NCBI GenBank assembly: GCA_013397795.1
Contig: VZTJ01004171.1
Coordinates: forward strand, 837,467 to 901,466
DNA: 64,000 nucleotides
Reading direction: 5' to 3'
Source of the DNA: Orthonyx spaldingii
Taxonomy: Eukaryota; Chordata; Aves; Passeriformes; Orthonychidae
The position numbers and the translations under genes were made by a program. Each line of letters begins with the position of its first letter. Position 1 is the first letter of the stretch. The notes beneath the pieces are model-generated. The model was not told the DNA's origin, did no database searches, and was given only the letters and a program-made list of their open reading frames with translations. Of the stretch, positions 39,578 through 52,200 are shown one piece after another.

Positions 39578-40360
39578 CTAGATGTAAAAGTGTGAACTGT
39601 GCTGCCAATTCCTTTGCATCTTCTACTGTTGTAGAGAGTTTTTCTGGCATGAAATAAGCCTGGGAATCATCTGCAATACTAGAAATAAGCACCTTGTACA
39701 CCAAGAGTATTTTCCCATCCTGACTTGTGGTTGAATACAAGCAGTATTCTGGTGGTGCCCAGCTATTTTTATGGCAAAAATAATCCAGATGCATTACTGC
39801 AGAACTGAAGTGACTCAGCTTTAAAGAATACATGCTAATTGGAGTAAGCTTTATTCCTGGAAAAATGGGGTATGTACTTCTTTCAACTTCAGGGGGACCT
39901 GGACTGTGCTGACCATTAAGACGAACTGGAAGACTCGCTGGTTTCCCCAAGGGCTTTTGAGTACCATCTTCTTTGTTAGGAAACCCTAAGAGATTTTCAG
40001 AGCTGGGACTTATCTGACCATTAAAATGTTGCTTCCAAGAACTTTCTTTGTTAACTGGCTTTGCCAGTGTTACCTCAATACTGGCTCCATCAATGCACTT
40101 TCCATTCATTACAGACATAGCAGCAACTGCATCTTCTCGGTGAAAAAAATGAACAAAAGCATAGTCCTTCAACTTCTTCACACGTTCAACTACTCCTGGC
40201 TTGAACTTGTTGAATTCAGCTTTAATTTTGTCCTCTGTAGTAGATATCATTAAATTTCTCACATACAATACTTTAACTCTCCGCATAGTTTCATCATCAA
40301 CTACTTTCTCAGGATCTGCCCAGTCTACTTGAATAGTATGACCCCACGGCTGGAACGTTC
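39578..40360 (-). CDS. RBM46: RBM46 coding exon 3: RRM3 and dsRBD-like domain
   Basis: The acceptor is a clean TTTTTTGTAG before 40360 and the donor is CTAG|GTAAGC after 39578. The exon encodes residues 207-467. It opens with GTFQPWGHTIQVDWADPE, which links RRM2 to RRM3. RRM3 follows (RNP2 VLYVRNL, RNP1 KDYAFVHF), then a low-complexity linker (LNGQHSPGPPEVERSTYP), then the DND1-type dsRNA-binding fold (LTPISMYSLK ... WAPPEYCLYS ... AKELAAQFTLLHL). The exon ends in phase 1, the G of the Asp codon that begins the last exon in mammals. No frame damage is seen. Confidence 0.96.
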
Positions 40361-40887
40361 CTACAAAAAAGAAGCATCATATAAATAAGAAACATGCAAA
40401 GTAAACCAGAAACATTCTTATCACCTACCTCTACAAAAAGCAAACATGATGCACACCACAAGAAAGTCGGTTTTGTTGCCTGCATCTACTTAAGTTACTT
40501 GAAATTGTTAAAGTAAATGAGGCTGTGCAAAAATGACAAGTGTTCTGTTACCTTTGGGTTCATTAAGCACCATAAGCTGTCAAAACAAAGACTTTGCGAC
40601 ATGCATATACACACACACAAAAGGAGACCAAAAGTAACTAGCTACTAAACACAGCCTCTTCAATAATATTACCACTTTAAAAAGTTTGGGTAACACCTGG
40701 AAATAGTAATCTAAATGTGTATCTCTAGCACAACCCTTACTCTACGTTGCAGCAGATGCCAGAACCCAAACTAAAAGAAAAAAACAAACCCAAACCTGCT
40801 TTGTTACCCCATGTCAACCCATCATTTTGCATATCATCCTGGTTTATTTTCCATTCTGTCATCTGGAAGTACTTCTCCCACCATTTT

Positions 40888-40929
<42 letters not shown>

Positions 40930-43900
40930 GTAAAATATAGCAATTATATGTTGAATGTATTACATTTTATTATCATGTATTTGATATTTTGCATATGGTA
41001 TATTGTATAAACTTTTGCATATCATGTATTTGCATATATATAATATACATACTATATAACCCTTAGGTAACACTTCTTCTAACATTCTGTCAGCAATTAA
41101 CACAAGACTTGCCTACATCTTAGCCTTAATAGTTTTGGCATTCCTTTCAGCAAAGCTGATGTTGTATTATCTTCTTGAATGACTTTGCTTCTTCAACTAT
41201 TTTTGTTTCATTTCCTCACTATTTCATTTCTCTTCCTTTCCCTTCTAGAATTTCCCTTTTTAACTGTAGTTTTACCTATTCCGTCCCTTTTCAGTACATT
41301 TAATCCTTTCTAGTCTCCCTCCTTCAGAGTGTATAAAAAAATCATCTTCTGCTTGTAAAACTCTTAAAATTATTTTCTAGTAAAATATTAAAGACCTACT
41401 TTTCAATATTTTTAAAATATGAAACATTCACATGTTTCATAGTGATGAAAATAACATCACTCATGACACCCACAGAAAATATGGGGCACATTCAAGGCAT
41501 TATCCTGTCGAAGCTCTGTTTTAACAGAATTTGTGTGCAGGGCCTAGTGCATGTAAACGAAAACTGGATGTGTGCCCATGCAAATACATACTGGTGTAAA
41601 CCACAATAGCTAAATTACATAAAACTGATATCTACTTTTTGATTGTCAGAACTACTTAAATTACAACTCCTTAAAAAAAAAAAAAAGTAAAAAAAAAGCC
41701 CACAACAACAAAACATAAAAAGTTAAGTCCTCTTTAGCCAAAAGGCAACGTTGCCATTTTGTAACCCTCAGAACACCTTAAAGAATGGAAAACAGGGATG
41801 ATGCACCATCTCATCCCCCCACAATATGGAAACAGATACTCCCCATAAAAAATCAGTTTAATTACAGTTTTACCTGGGATTAGTCGTCTTCTAGCCATTG
41901 CAGCTGCTCTGTGAGATTCATATTCTACAAAGGCAAAGCCACGATTTTTAGTTTTGTCAGTGGCATTTGGATAAACAATGACATCCACCACTCCTTCTGT
42001 AACTTTTTTCATTTCGTTCAGTATTTCTTCTTTCTTCTTATCTTTAGGAATTGCTCCAATAAACAGTCTGCAGTTGTCCAAGCTTACGCAGACACCAATA
42101 AACTTCCCTGGACGAATTTCATAATTATTCAGAATCTTGATGGCCAGCTGGGCTTCCTCTTTAGTGGTGTACATGACAAAAGCATAGCCTCGGTTCTCAC
42201 CACTGAATTCCATCATCAGTCTGAGCTCATAGATCTTCCCAGCTCTCTCGAAAACAGGAACTAGTTCATCTTCATACATATCACGAGGAATCTTACCCAC
42301 AAAAACTTCACATCCACGAGGTGGTGGAGGACCTTCCCAACCTTAAAATAAATTGTCCAACAGCAATCTAAGTACAAACGCCACATAGGCACATTTCCCC
42401 CACACTCAGTTTGAACGTGGGAGTTATTTATTTTTGGTCTCAATTGAAAACTAGCATGTTCTATTATCACTTATTTCTTTTATGTTTATATTTTTTAAAA
42501 AATGCCAGAAACCCCCAGTTTGTATTTCTTTCAATTCCATCTTCTGGGTTTTTTTCCAACGGAATCTGTATGACAACACACTGTTTATCAAAAACACCGA
42601 CAGGTTTACCATGAGTCTCTATTTCAATCATTTTTTGCCCCTTACAATTTTATTTCAGTTATTAATAAAACTGATATACCTAAAAAGAGATACCTAAGAA
42701 AGAACTTCAGCTTTATTTTCCACTACAATGCTTTAAAGTTACAAAATGTTTCTCTGCACTTCTTGCCCATATTTTTATAAATTTTGATAAGGGTCCCCAG
42801 TGCAGCACTTTTTTTCTTCCTTGACATCATTCAAAAAGTCCAGATATTTTGCTTCCACCTTCATTCATCCAATAAAATAGGACTCTGTAAGGAAGGTAGG
42901 ATACAAAGCCAAACTCCAACAGCCAAAAAGATTGAACACTTTTACTCTAAAAACAGACCACAGTTTTCACAGGCAGCAAGTAGTGGATGGTAGGAAAAAA
43001 AAGTAAATAAAAAAATCCACAGAACAAGTCAATCTTTGGCTGACATCTGAAAGCTATGAGAACATCTATGCTTCTCTCCTTAAGCCAAGGACATTCATAC
43101 ATCCTTTTATATCTGCCATATACACTGAAAGATATGTTCAACAGATAATGTAAAAATGTATTTGTGCATTTAATATTATGGAGTTATGGTCTTCAAATAT
43201 GGCACTCCATTTCCCAAAATAATAATAAAAAAAAATTAAAAAAAGGATTTTTGGCTTTGTTTCTTTTTTTAAATTCGACAAACAAATCAGGTAGAAGATT
43301 CAAAGGCACACACTCAAATCATAACTAAAAGCTTTTTCAAAAACTTCTGACAAGAAAGGTTTTCTGAAGGAGAAAAAGCAAGAAGTACAAAGATGGTAGA
43401 AAAAACTAACACAAAACTTCATAAGTACTAGGATGAAATGACAAGGCATAACAAGGCAAGGTGAAAAAATAATTACTCCTGACAAGTTAAGACATGAAGA
43501 TAGTTAAATAATGTACTTTGGTTTGAAGTTCAGAATAAATTATACTTAGATGATTTTGTTATTTTTTTCCTTCATGTATGTATTGTCAAAGAGCCTGTAC
43601 TTTACTTGTGAAAAAAATTAACAGAATTGGGACATTTTTGCCTTCTCACAGAATAATTTTTCATCTATAAACTGTACACTAACTGTACAGAAAGAACTCC
43701 ACTGCACACAGGGAAGCTACCAAGGCATCAGAATTGACATGCACTTGGAGGCACATTGCCATGACTTATCTAGGAAAAAGCTTGGCTCTGTTCCACACAG
43801 CATTCCACATCTTTATAATTTTCACCTTTAAAAACATTTCTGACCACTTCAGCTGAGGTCTGACTGGACATGGCAGCTGACACCATCTGCAGGCTGGTAC

Positions 43901-46094
43901 TGCCATCACTCACATCATGCCAGTCCCTTCCCACACAAAAACAAAAAACCAACTCTACACCATTTAGGAGCTTCAAAGACAAAAGCAACTGCATACCTCA
44001 GTTGGGAAACAATTGTGTAGGGAAGTCACAAAATTAAATAGCATGTATTTATTTATTAACTAGAAAAACTTATACCATCCTCTTCAGCCTGGTAGCTAAT
44101 TGAACAGCGACTCTCAGTAATTAAAAGCCATCTACCATACAAAAGGCCCCTCTTTTAATTTTAAAGCTGCATACTAACTTAGCAGTACAGCACATTAGTG
44201 CCAACTGGAATTAACCTCTGACTCCTGATGTAAAGAAATCTCATCTGTGCCACATTTGCCAATCAAGGACATGCACTTAGCAGGGCAAACATGGAAACTT
44301 AGTCAAAAGCATTCCACAAGTAGTTGACCAGAGAGTTTCCTTGACTGGATTCATTGCTAGACAATAGAAAATGGGACTCCTATTTTTGCAGCAGTTCAGT
44401 CAAGATTAGTTATAATCCTCCCACTGTCAGTGTCCATGCCACCCTAAGCTTCCATGTAATTCTGATGACTCTCATGCCCAGTGACATCATCGAGTCCACT
44501 GCTGAGATGGCAGCAGACATGAAACTATGAAAATTCACTTTCATCTTTTTTTTTTAACACTCTACACATACATTTTTCACAAGTGGCATAAACTGAACAA
44601 GAACTGTGCTGATGCCAGGTAAAAACCTGTGATTTTTCAGGGCAATTTTCAGCCATATCTGCAGAGAACAGAGCTAACAGTGAGACTATCCTTTGACAGC
44701 AACACAAGCTTATAGAAATCACATCTTAAACAAGCAAAATTCATAGTGAAATTCTTCATTATAGTTATTGTAATTCCTTACAAGCCATCTCAAACATTTA
44801 AGTCTCATCTGGCCTAGAGCCATTTACAGTAACTTGGGGTAACTTCCAACCTAAAAAAACTATGAAAATACATGATTTCTTGAAGAAAAGATATACCTAA
44901 TGTCAGTGAACACCTTGATGGAAGAGATACCTTGTCAAACCCATCTAGTTTCAGAAAATATTAATAAAAGTAGCTTTGCTAAACAAACACACTTAAAACT
45001 GTCTAATGTTCTAACTAAAAGATATAATTATTATGTAAAAGATGCATAATAATGTAAGAACAGGCTGAAGTCAGTGATGACCTGGAGTTCTTTTTCCAGT
45101 GCCATTTCCAAAATAATTTCACAGGGCTTCCTTTTGCTATTTTATATAGGCTTAGTAAAAGTATATACAAAATTTCAAACAGAAAAACTTCCAGAGAAAT
45201 AATTTTGATACAGCTCTAGGTTAAACTACATATAGCAATGAGCAAATACAGTTCATGCTTATGAGCATAACTTATAAAGACATGGGATCACAGGTCATAA
45301 GTCAGAACGAACCGAAGGAGCAGCACAAAGAACTTTCCTTCTTTCTACTTGCCTAAGTGCATAATCTGATTCAGAAAGAAGAGTTACTGTATTCGATGTA
45401 ATACAACCAGGCCTAGTAGCAAAATTCTTATACACTGCTGATGTCAACAACACTGGAAAAATTATTCAAAATACAAGAAATATTTTATCATCAACTCTGA
45501 AAACAAAACGAGTTAATCTTCACTGGTGCTCTCTCAGAGAACAAATGTTCATTAAAAAAATGCTTTGGCCAATGCAAGGGGTAAGAGAAGACATTAAGTA
45601 GGTTATGCCTCTATCACCAACTTGTTTTTCCCTTCTGTGCCACTAAATGTTTTGAAGCAATGTTCTCAGACATGTTGAACACACTCAGCATTTTGAGCTC
45701 TGCATTTGTTCTGCTACCTGACAACTTTAGCTGCTTTTAAAGCTGTGACTTTTTAAATCCACCAAAAGCAAATGTCCAACATAGTCCAGCTCAAGAGATC
45801 TTAAACTGCCGGAAACTGTAAAACACATCAGGACCCTCCCCATATGTGTTGTGTTTCTTACACTGTTTCCTTAAGCTTCTACTCTGGTCACTGTCAAGAT
45901 ACACAAGGCTACACCAATTTTCAGTCTCAAAAGAAATGCTTACCTGGTGGAGGACCTCCAAATTTTCTTTGCCCATTTTGCTGAACCATGCTGTATCCGG
46001 TCTTCTCCATGAGGGCAAGTAAAGCAGCCCCATTTCGAGCACCACTTCGGATTTTGCCGCATCCATTTGCTGCAGTGTTATTCTCCTCATGCAT
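39578..46094 (-). CDS. RBM46: RBM46, germ-cell RNA-binding protein (three coding exons, spliced)
   Basis: Coding exons are 46094-45944, 42341-41874 and 40360-39578 (151 + 468 + 783 nt), giving 467 codons plus the first base of codon 468, the same length as the matching part of human RBM46. The protein has three RRMs (about 61-139, 141-223, 236-308), each with RNP motifs: VFVGKI/NRGYAFVMY, CRLFIGAIP/NRGFAFVEY, VKVLYVRNL/KDYAFVHF. A DND1-type dsRNA-binding domain follows and ends at LLHL, residue 467. RBM46 is known as a cytoplasmic mRNA-binding factor needed for meiotic entry and progression of germ cells, working with the YTHDC2-MEIOC pathway. Its paralogues are RBM47 and A1CF; the LLALMEKTGY N-terminus and C-terminal domain fit RBM46 best. 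The expected last exon is only a relic at 32.7-32.9 kb. Confidence 0.96.
40361..41873 (-). other. RBM46: RBM46 intron between coding exons 2 and 3
   Basis: A 1.5 kb GT-AG intron (donor CCCAG|GTAAAA, acceptor TTTTTTGTAG) carrying a CA/TA microsatellite and an AT-rich tract with repeated 'atcatgtatttg' words (about 40974-41035). No other gene was seen inside. Confidence 0.92.
40889..40929. repeat. (CA)n(TA)n microsatellite
   Basis: About 15 CA units followed directly by about 6 TA units, within an RBM46 intron. On the minus (sense) strand this is a (TA)n(TG)n tract. Probably polymorphic. Confidence 0.97.
41874..42341 (-). CDS. RBM46: RBM46 coding exon 2: RRM1 and RRM2
   Basis: The acceptor TATTTTAAG|GTTGGG and donor CCCAG|GTAAAA bound a 468-nt exon that is open throughout. 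It encodes residues 51-207. After the proline-rich GWEGPPPPRG it gives RRM1 (VFVGKIPRDMYEDELVPVF, then NRGYAFVMY) and RRM2 (CRLFIGAIPKDKKKEEI, then NRGFAFVEY). The aromatic RNP1 residues needed for RNA stacking are present in both. Identity to mammalian RBM46 is very high by eye, with only scattered conservative changes. Confidence 0.97.
42342..45943 (-). other. RBM46: RBM46 intron between coding exons 1 and 2
   Basis: A 3.6 kb GT-AG intron (donor CCAG|GTAAGC, acceptor TTTTAAG). AT-rich, with an A-rich tract near 43230. No nested gene, RNA or clear mobile element was recognised. Confidence 0.92.
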
Positions 46095-46096
46095 AT
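45944..46096 (-). CDS. RBM46: RBM46 coding exon 1 (start exon)
   Basis: Translation starts at ATG 46094-46092, giving MHEENNTAANGCGKIRSGA and then LLALMEKTGY, QRKFGGPPP. Mammalian RBM46 begins MNEEN at the same position and the lengths agree exactly, which fixes the start. A likely acceptor (GTTGAAGCTGTTGCAG) ends at 46097, leaving only 2 nt of 5' UTR in this exon, so an upstream noncoding exon is expected, probably in the CpG island. A second ATG 4 nt downstream (46090-46088) is out of frame. The donor follows 45944 in phase 1. Confidence 0.95.
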
Positions 46097-47999
46097 CTGC
46101 AACAGCTTCAACAGAATATTGCAAATATTCTAATTCAGCAAATTCTACGTTGTTATGTGCACACAGAAGCTACCAAAATACAGAAAAACCACTTAGGCTA
46201 TACTTGCCTATTTGCTGCGACTTTGTTTAGCATAAGGCTTCACTCCTCCATCCAACCACTATCACCTATGTACTTGCTTTCAGAACATTGTTCTGTAGCT
46301 GGGATAATCTTGAACTTCATCCAGCAGCTCCATATTCTATACACAAACTCCCAGAAGTGCTATCACAACTATCACAACCTAAGTAGCACAACTATTTTTA
46401 AGAACGCTGCCCTTCAAGTAAAAGATGAATTCTTTCATAAACCATGTTATCACAGCTGTGTAAGGGACCAATAAGCTACTTGAGGTGACAAGTTCCATTT
46501 TCTCATTACTATATTTTATAAAAATACCAATTATTTCAAAATTATATTTTAGTACAAAAATACTGGAGGAAGACTTTAAGTCCATGCCCAGTTAATATAA
46601 AGAATTCAAAGAACTCATGAAAATAAATAATTTAATTAATACCAATACATAATAAAACTAGGCAGAACTGTCTGGCAAAACTAAGGGTTAGAAATAATCC
46701 CACCTCTGGGATCCATGTTTTCATGGCTTTATCCTTTTACACAATTTCAAAAAACTAAACAAGTTTACCAATGTGGCTTCTGCTGCCCTATGTCCTAATT
46801 CTCTGGCATGCCAAGATCTCACCCAACAGCTTTAGGTTTCTGTCACCAAGGTGATGGAAAACAATCACACCACTTGGCAATTACCAATTTTACTAGTCAA
46901 GCCCCTAAAAAACATCTCAACTCAGATGTTTCTTTCACTGCCTCTTTTCCCTTCTCCAATTTATTTATTCTTTTCCCAAGATTTAATGCCCTAAGGTCTG
47001 TGATACTTAGACAAGCAATCTTCTTCATCAGTTCAATCCTTTGTCCAAGTGCCATTTCCAAGTGCTATGCTACAAAAGAAATGCTGCTCAAAAATCATCA
47101 CCAGAAAAATAAGGTACCACTGCTTGTTCTTCAATGCCCCTTGTATTTTCAGCTTTGTCTTCGGATCAAGCTTCAAAAGACAATGTCCTGAGACATCAGC
47201 AGTTTACTTTTTACAAGAAAACCATTTAAAAACAGCTTAAAGTTTACACAAATGTTTCTTGACAACCCACTATTATTTGCTGAACAAAACTGAAGTTTTA
47301 AAAAGTATTATAGACTAAATTTATGGAGTGATGAAGTGCCTGTTCCCCTACTACACTTATGGATGTTATGCAATGATATTGCCATTCAGAGGTGGGGCTG
47401 CACCTTCCCCCACTCCTGCCCCAGCTTTGTCATTTCAAATGTGCCTTGAATCAATGTAATTACTATTTCTAAGTGCACTTTTTTTGCAACAGCTTTCACA
47501 TGACATTCTAACAGATTCCACAAATCCTTTAATTAGAATAGATAGCACTGATTTTTCCCACCCTAGGAAAAAAAGAAGATTTTTAGTGGGGATGTATCTT
47601 TTTTGTCTTTTCATCAAGCCGGTATTAATTTTGGGGCAGGAATCCATGCAAGCAAACACTCCAGAGAAGTTTAAATTGTATCTGTCACGGCACACTAAAA
47701 AAGCCAAATTCTGAAAAAAACCTCCTGGCTTCATCAAAATGAGATTCCAGCAAAGCAGCAGGTCAGAGCAAAAAAAAATCCCCGACAAGCAAGAGCAGAA
47801 ACAGCAGGCTCCTCTCTGCTGCCACTGGTGTCCCATCTACTTCCAGCAAGTGAATTACTGTTTCACAGCCCACAAGCAGCACAGAAATTTCGTAATTAGC
47901 AAGTCTTCTGGCAGCTTTAGGCCTAACAAGATATGGGGAAAACAATGGAGCTGGAGCGAGGGAGAGGCAAACTCAATTTCCCTTTGTTCTCCTTCTCCG
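46097..47999 (-). other. RBM46: Probable RBM46 first intron
   Basis: About 1.9 kb between the start exon and the CpG island. No coding exon was recognised. Its 5' donor was not identified with confidence, so the true left and right limits are inferred. Confidence 0.55.
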
Positions 48000-48740
48000 T
48001 GCGTTCAAACACGCGAGCAAGAACGTCGTCGTTATCTGTAAGCGCAGCACGCGGGCACCAGGATAGCACAAAGGGGCGCAGCGACCCTCAGGAGCTACAA
48101 GAGGCCCATGGAGGAAGCAGGCCAACCTCGGGCACGCCGCAGGGCACAAACCCCACGCAGGCGAAGCGACTGCATATGGGGCAGAGAGGGACGAGAAGAA
48201 ACCCAGCGCCCCCGCAATCTCCCTGCGCTACTCCCGCCGACTCGCACGCCAAGGCCCCTTCTCCACACTCTTCGTCCCTCATCACGCCGCCTCCGCCTTT
48301 CCCCATGGCACGGTGAGGACCCGAACCCACCGCTGTCCCCCGGCAGACGAGGCCACGGCATGGCTCCGCGCTGCGCCGCCGGGAGCCGCCCGCCACAAAG
48401 CACTGCCCGCCTGCCGGCCGCGTCAGCGCCTCATGCGCCCGGCCCCGCGGCCACAGCTTTCCCTCGCTCCGGCGCGGCCTGGCCAATCAGCGGGCGCGGG
48501 GGGCGGGCGCCGACACAATTGACAGGCGGCGCCAGCCAATCGCAGCGAGGGAAGCGTGCCCGGCACGCGAGCGCCTTTTAAAGCGGGCGACGGTTGGGCG
48601 AAGGGGCGTGCCCGCCGCGCGCGCCGCGGCCGCAGCCGCTGGAGCCGTTGGGACGGCGCGTGCCGCTCCCGCCCTCAGGGCGGGCGCGCGTTGCCGCCTC
48701 AGCGCTATTCCATTCCCTTCCATTCCCCTCCATTCCTCCT
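48000..48740. promoter_or_regulatory. RBM46: CpG island, probable RBM46 promoter
   Basis: A sharp shift to very GC-rich DNA dense in CG dinucleotides, about 2 kb upstream of the RBM46 start codon on the minus strand. It contains two CCAAT boxes on the plus strand (ggccaatcag at about 48482 and gccaatcgca at about 48535), several GC boxes (gggcggg near 48500 and 48680), and a TTTTAAA element at about 48576. There is no recognisable protein in the island; the many overlapping open frames are the expected result of low stop density in GC-rich DNA. The orientation of the motifs leaves room for bidirectional transcription. Confidence 0.8.
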
Positions 48741-48950
48741 CCTTTCCAAATGGGTGCCGGCTCTTGGGCTCACGCGTTACCATCTTCACAATCTGGCTGC
48801 TACATACGGGTTTTTTTGTGTCCTTAGGCTTTTATCCACTCTGAAATGGTGTATTTGTGCCTTTAGGATGTGCTCTGGCACGCGCCTGTGCTTTAGGGAG
48901 TGTTCGGTGTTGTGCAGGCCCATGTTGACCAGTAATAACTGAAGTGAAGT

Positions 48951-49212
48951 ATCACTGAATCAATTAGGTTGGAAAAGACCTCTGAAAAAATCAAATTCAA
49001 CCTACAACCCAACACCATCGTGTCAACTAGACCATAGCACTAATTGCCACATCCTTACATAGGGATAGTGACTCGACCACCTTTCTGGGCAGTCCATTCC
49101 AATATTTAATCACCCCTTCTGTGAAGAAATTGTAATGTCCACCCTAAACCTCCCCAGGGTGCAGCTCAAGACTATGTCCTCTTGTCCTGTCGCTGGTTTC
49201 CTGGGAGAAGAA
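48951..49212 (-). mobile_element. CR1 LINE 3' end, minus orientation
   Basis: Plus-strand reading gives the reversed CR1 3' end: 'tcactgaatcaattaggttggaaaagacctctg', 'aattcaacctacaacccaacacc' and 'gggcagtccattccaatatttaatcacc' (each only part of longer matching stretches), then 'gtgaagaaattgtaatgtccaccctaaacctcccc' and 'cctcttgtcctgtcgctgg'. It is relatively well preserved and 5'-truncated, lying just upstream of the CpG island. Confidence 0.92.
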
Positions 49213-52200
49213 ATGTCTGTTTTAAATCCCTGTTGGCTCACTCACTATTTCAGCCTGATAGGAATGAACCCCATGAGCTTCACAACAACTACAGACACTC
49301 AGCCAAGCCAGTGGGGCTGGAGGCCCTGCAGTTCTGGCACTGCTCCTGAACTCCCATCACAACTCCTTAGGGCTCACATAGTAAAGCACGCATCAAATGT
49401 ACCAGGCTTAACACAGGTTCTGGAATTAGCTTGCAAGTTTTTCAGGTTGTTATCAAAATGTTGTGGCCCATTTCCCCCATCTAGCAAATTAAAGTCTTTC
49501 AAAACCAATCTACTTTCACCAAAAACTTCTCCCCCTCTCTTTTCCTAAGGTTTACATGCTCAACTGCACTTAGTAATAAGGCGGAGAATCCCTGAAATTT
49601 TAGCATCAGGACATGCAAATTCATCTTTATTATGAATATATTCTGGAGCTTTTAGCAATCTCACTTTAAATCTGTACTGCCACAGAATTGCCACATCATC
49701 ATATTTGACATTTAGCCATTTGAGTTTGCTTATTTTTCAAAGAGAATGCATGTTGTGCTTTTATTAATAGTGGCATGTTACCCTCATCGTGTGACTTACA
49801 GATGGTATGTCTCCATTTAAAAGTTCTGAATGGCCAACATACCAAAGCTATTGACTTCAAGATTAAATTTCACCACCTTTTTATTCCAGGTGCCTGTTTG
49901 GGTTTTGTTTGGTTATTTTTTTCCCCCCACATCTAAATCAGCCACGAAGCCTCTCATAAGAATCTGTTTGGGCTATATTACATCGAATAAAGTTTGTGAC
50001 ATTTTGACTGCAGCTATGTGTCCCTGTTACCTTAGAGACTGCTCACTCCCTGGCAGAAAACTCCAGTTGTTATTGCTGGTGGGAAATACTGAAGGAATGC
50101 AGGGAATCTCTTCTAGATGAAAAAAACCCCAACCCAAACCCACAATTCCTCAGCCTTTTCTTTGTATCTCATGTAATTGACACCTTGCTGGATAGGTTGC
50201 CATGTACAGCCATTTCTGGAGTACAAATGACTGTGCTGCTCCAGCAGAAGGTCTCAAGGCAAACATACAAATTTGCAATCAGGTTTTTCACTTTATGGCA
50301 CGAATAAAAGAGAATATAAAAATAACCAAAAAGTATTCAATGTTTATTATCTCTTATTAAACATCAAAGACGAACACAGGAGCGAAAGTCTCATATGTTT
50401 TTCTCGCTGACCCTGCCTTTCTAAAAGAACTTAATGATCCTTTTTTTCCTTTGTTCCCCATGTGCTAATTGGGTATCAGAGTTCTCAGTACACCCCTGCC
50501 CAGAGGTGCTAGCTGCTTTTCTTTGACTGAATCTGACTGTTCACTATAATTAGGCTTTACTAAGAACAACTGTTTATAACCTGTATTTTTCTTGGATTTT
50601 GCTGTGACTCATAGCCAAGTCTGAGCTGAATATTTGCAATTTTTTTCCTAATAAGAAATGATTTACAGGGGAATGCAATATTTTTTATTAAATTAAGAAC
50701 TATATTGGATAACTTCAGGTCTTCAGAAGAGATTTTACATACCTGAAAGTTTTATTTACTTGTTTTTAGTGAACTTTTACGAAAGCATGGGGAAAAAGAA
50801 CCAGGCCCAAAGCATGGTTTTGGTATTTATCACAGCATTTATTTTTTTATTGCTCTATTGAACCAGTACCTTAGGACATATCTCTTTAACTTTCAAACCT
50901 GATGAGCAGAAACTTATTTTAGGATTATTTTACAAGAATTACAGCATAATTTACCAAAAAGCATTTGGCACCAATTCTGCTTAGAAAATTACTTTAAATT
51001 GCAAATATTATTTGCCCCAAAGCTTTATACAGTTCCTATTAACACTGAGTTAGTTTCCTCACTAATGTCTAGTTGAAACTCTCACAAATCTGATGGATGA
51101 GGAATGAAGGCAGAGTCTTGCCAAGATTATGACATAGATTCTTTTGGCTAGATTTGAAAATGTGAAAGAGGTCTTTTTCTTACACATTTTATTTTATAGC
51201 ACTGCACCAGACAGTGCTTTTCCTTCTAAGTTATTTTAGGTAGCTGTAACACAGAAGTCCTTGATATTTAATTTCTGTTTTATTGGAATGCTAGCAAGTC
51301 CCAGCATATATATTGCTGGAGTGGGCTATTACTGCAGTTGTAATGTACTTTAATAGAAGCATTAGCTCTTTTTTATCAGCATAAATTTTACTATGGCCTG
51401 GAGCAGGAAAAGAGGATATGCAGTATTTCTCTGCAGTCTGACAGGTTTGATATGTAGGTAGTAGAAATACTTTAAAAGGAAGCAGACATCCTTTGAAGTT
51501 TAGACAAAGGTCTCTATAGAAAACCTAGACATAATATGATTGTAAATCTAATTATAGTAAGCTGTCTGGAAAGACTTCATTTCAGTCAATCAGTCCATTT
51601 TATTTTGGGTTTAATTTTATCAGGCACTGCAATGCTTGTTTATTAGGATCCTCCTAACATGGCATCCTAGTGCCTAAAGGGTCTTTTTTCTTGAAAAGCA
51701 CAATTTGTTCTCATTCAGCTTTCTGCCTTAAAAAGTTGGAATCTTTTTTAATTATAAAATTTCAATATCTACTATTGCTGACATGAACATTTGGGGGAAC
51801 AGAATATTAATTGTAGAAAAAATATAATACAGAGTTCCTTTTTTGGTAAACCACTTTGAGACACATGGCACATGATTCTAACGTGCAATGTTAAAAGATA
51901 TGCAATGAAGATGAAAAAATGGATCCTGGAGCAAGTTCTGTCTTCACTTCGATGAGTACAAATGTCAACAGTTGCACTGATGTAAATTGAATTAAATGAA
52001 CTTTAAGCCAATATTGCCAAGGGTGGAGTGATGTAAAATGTGCATTAACAAAATGCATAAAATCTCTTTTCTTGTTTTTTCCCTCATTACCTCCAGAACT
52101 ATTGCCTTCTGCTCTCTCTAAAATCTGGGCCCTTCACCATAAAGCCATACCTTTTATCACTGAGCAAAATGGCAGTTTTCTGGCAATACAGCTAAGCCGA

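Noticed and set aside
41734..41873. RBM46 exon 2 continuing past LIPG into the intron.
   Set aside because: A consensus GTAAAA donor and an in-phase acceptor before 40360 restore the known GTFQ...WGHTIQVDWADPE sequence.
46094..46124. A longer RBM46 N-terminus starting ten codons upstream of the chosen ATG.
   Set aside because: The upstream codon at 46124 is TTG, not ATG; the segment looks like the intron acceptor region, and the known protein starts at the chosen Met.
48088..48942. Many overlapping Arg/Pro/Ala-rich open frames of 60-157 codons on both strands.
   Set aside because: They lie in or beside the CpG island, where stop codons are rare by composition. None has a domain.
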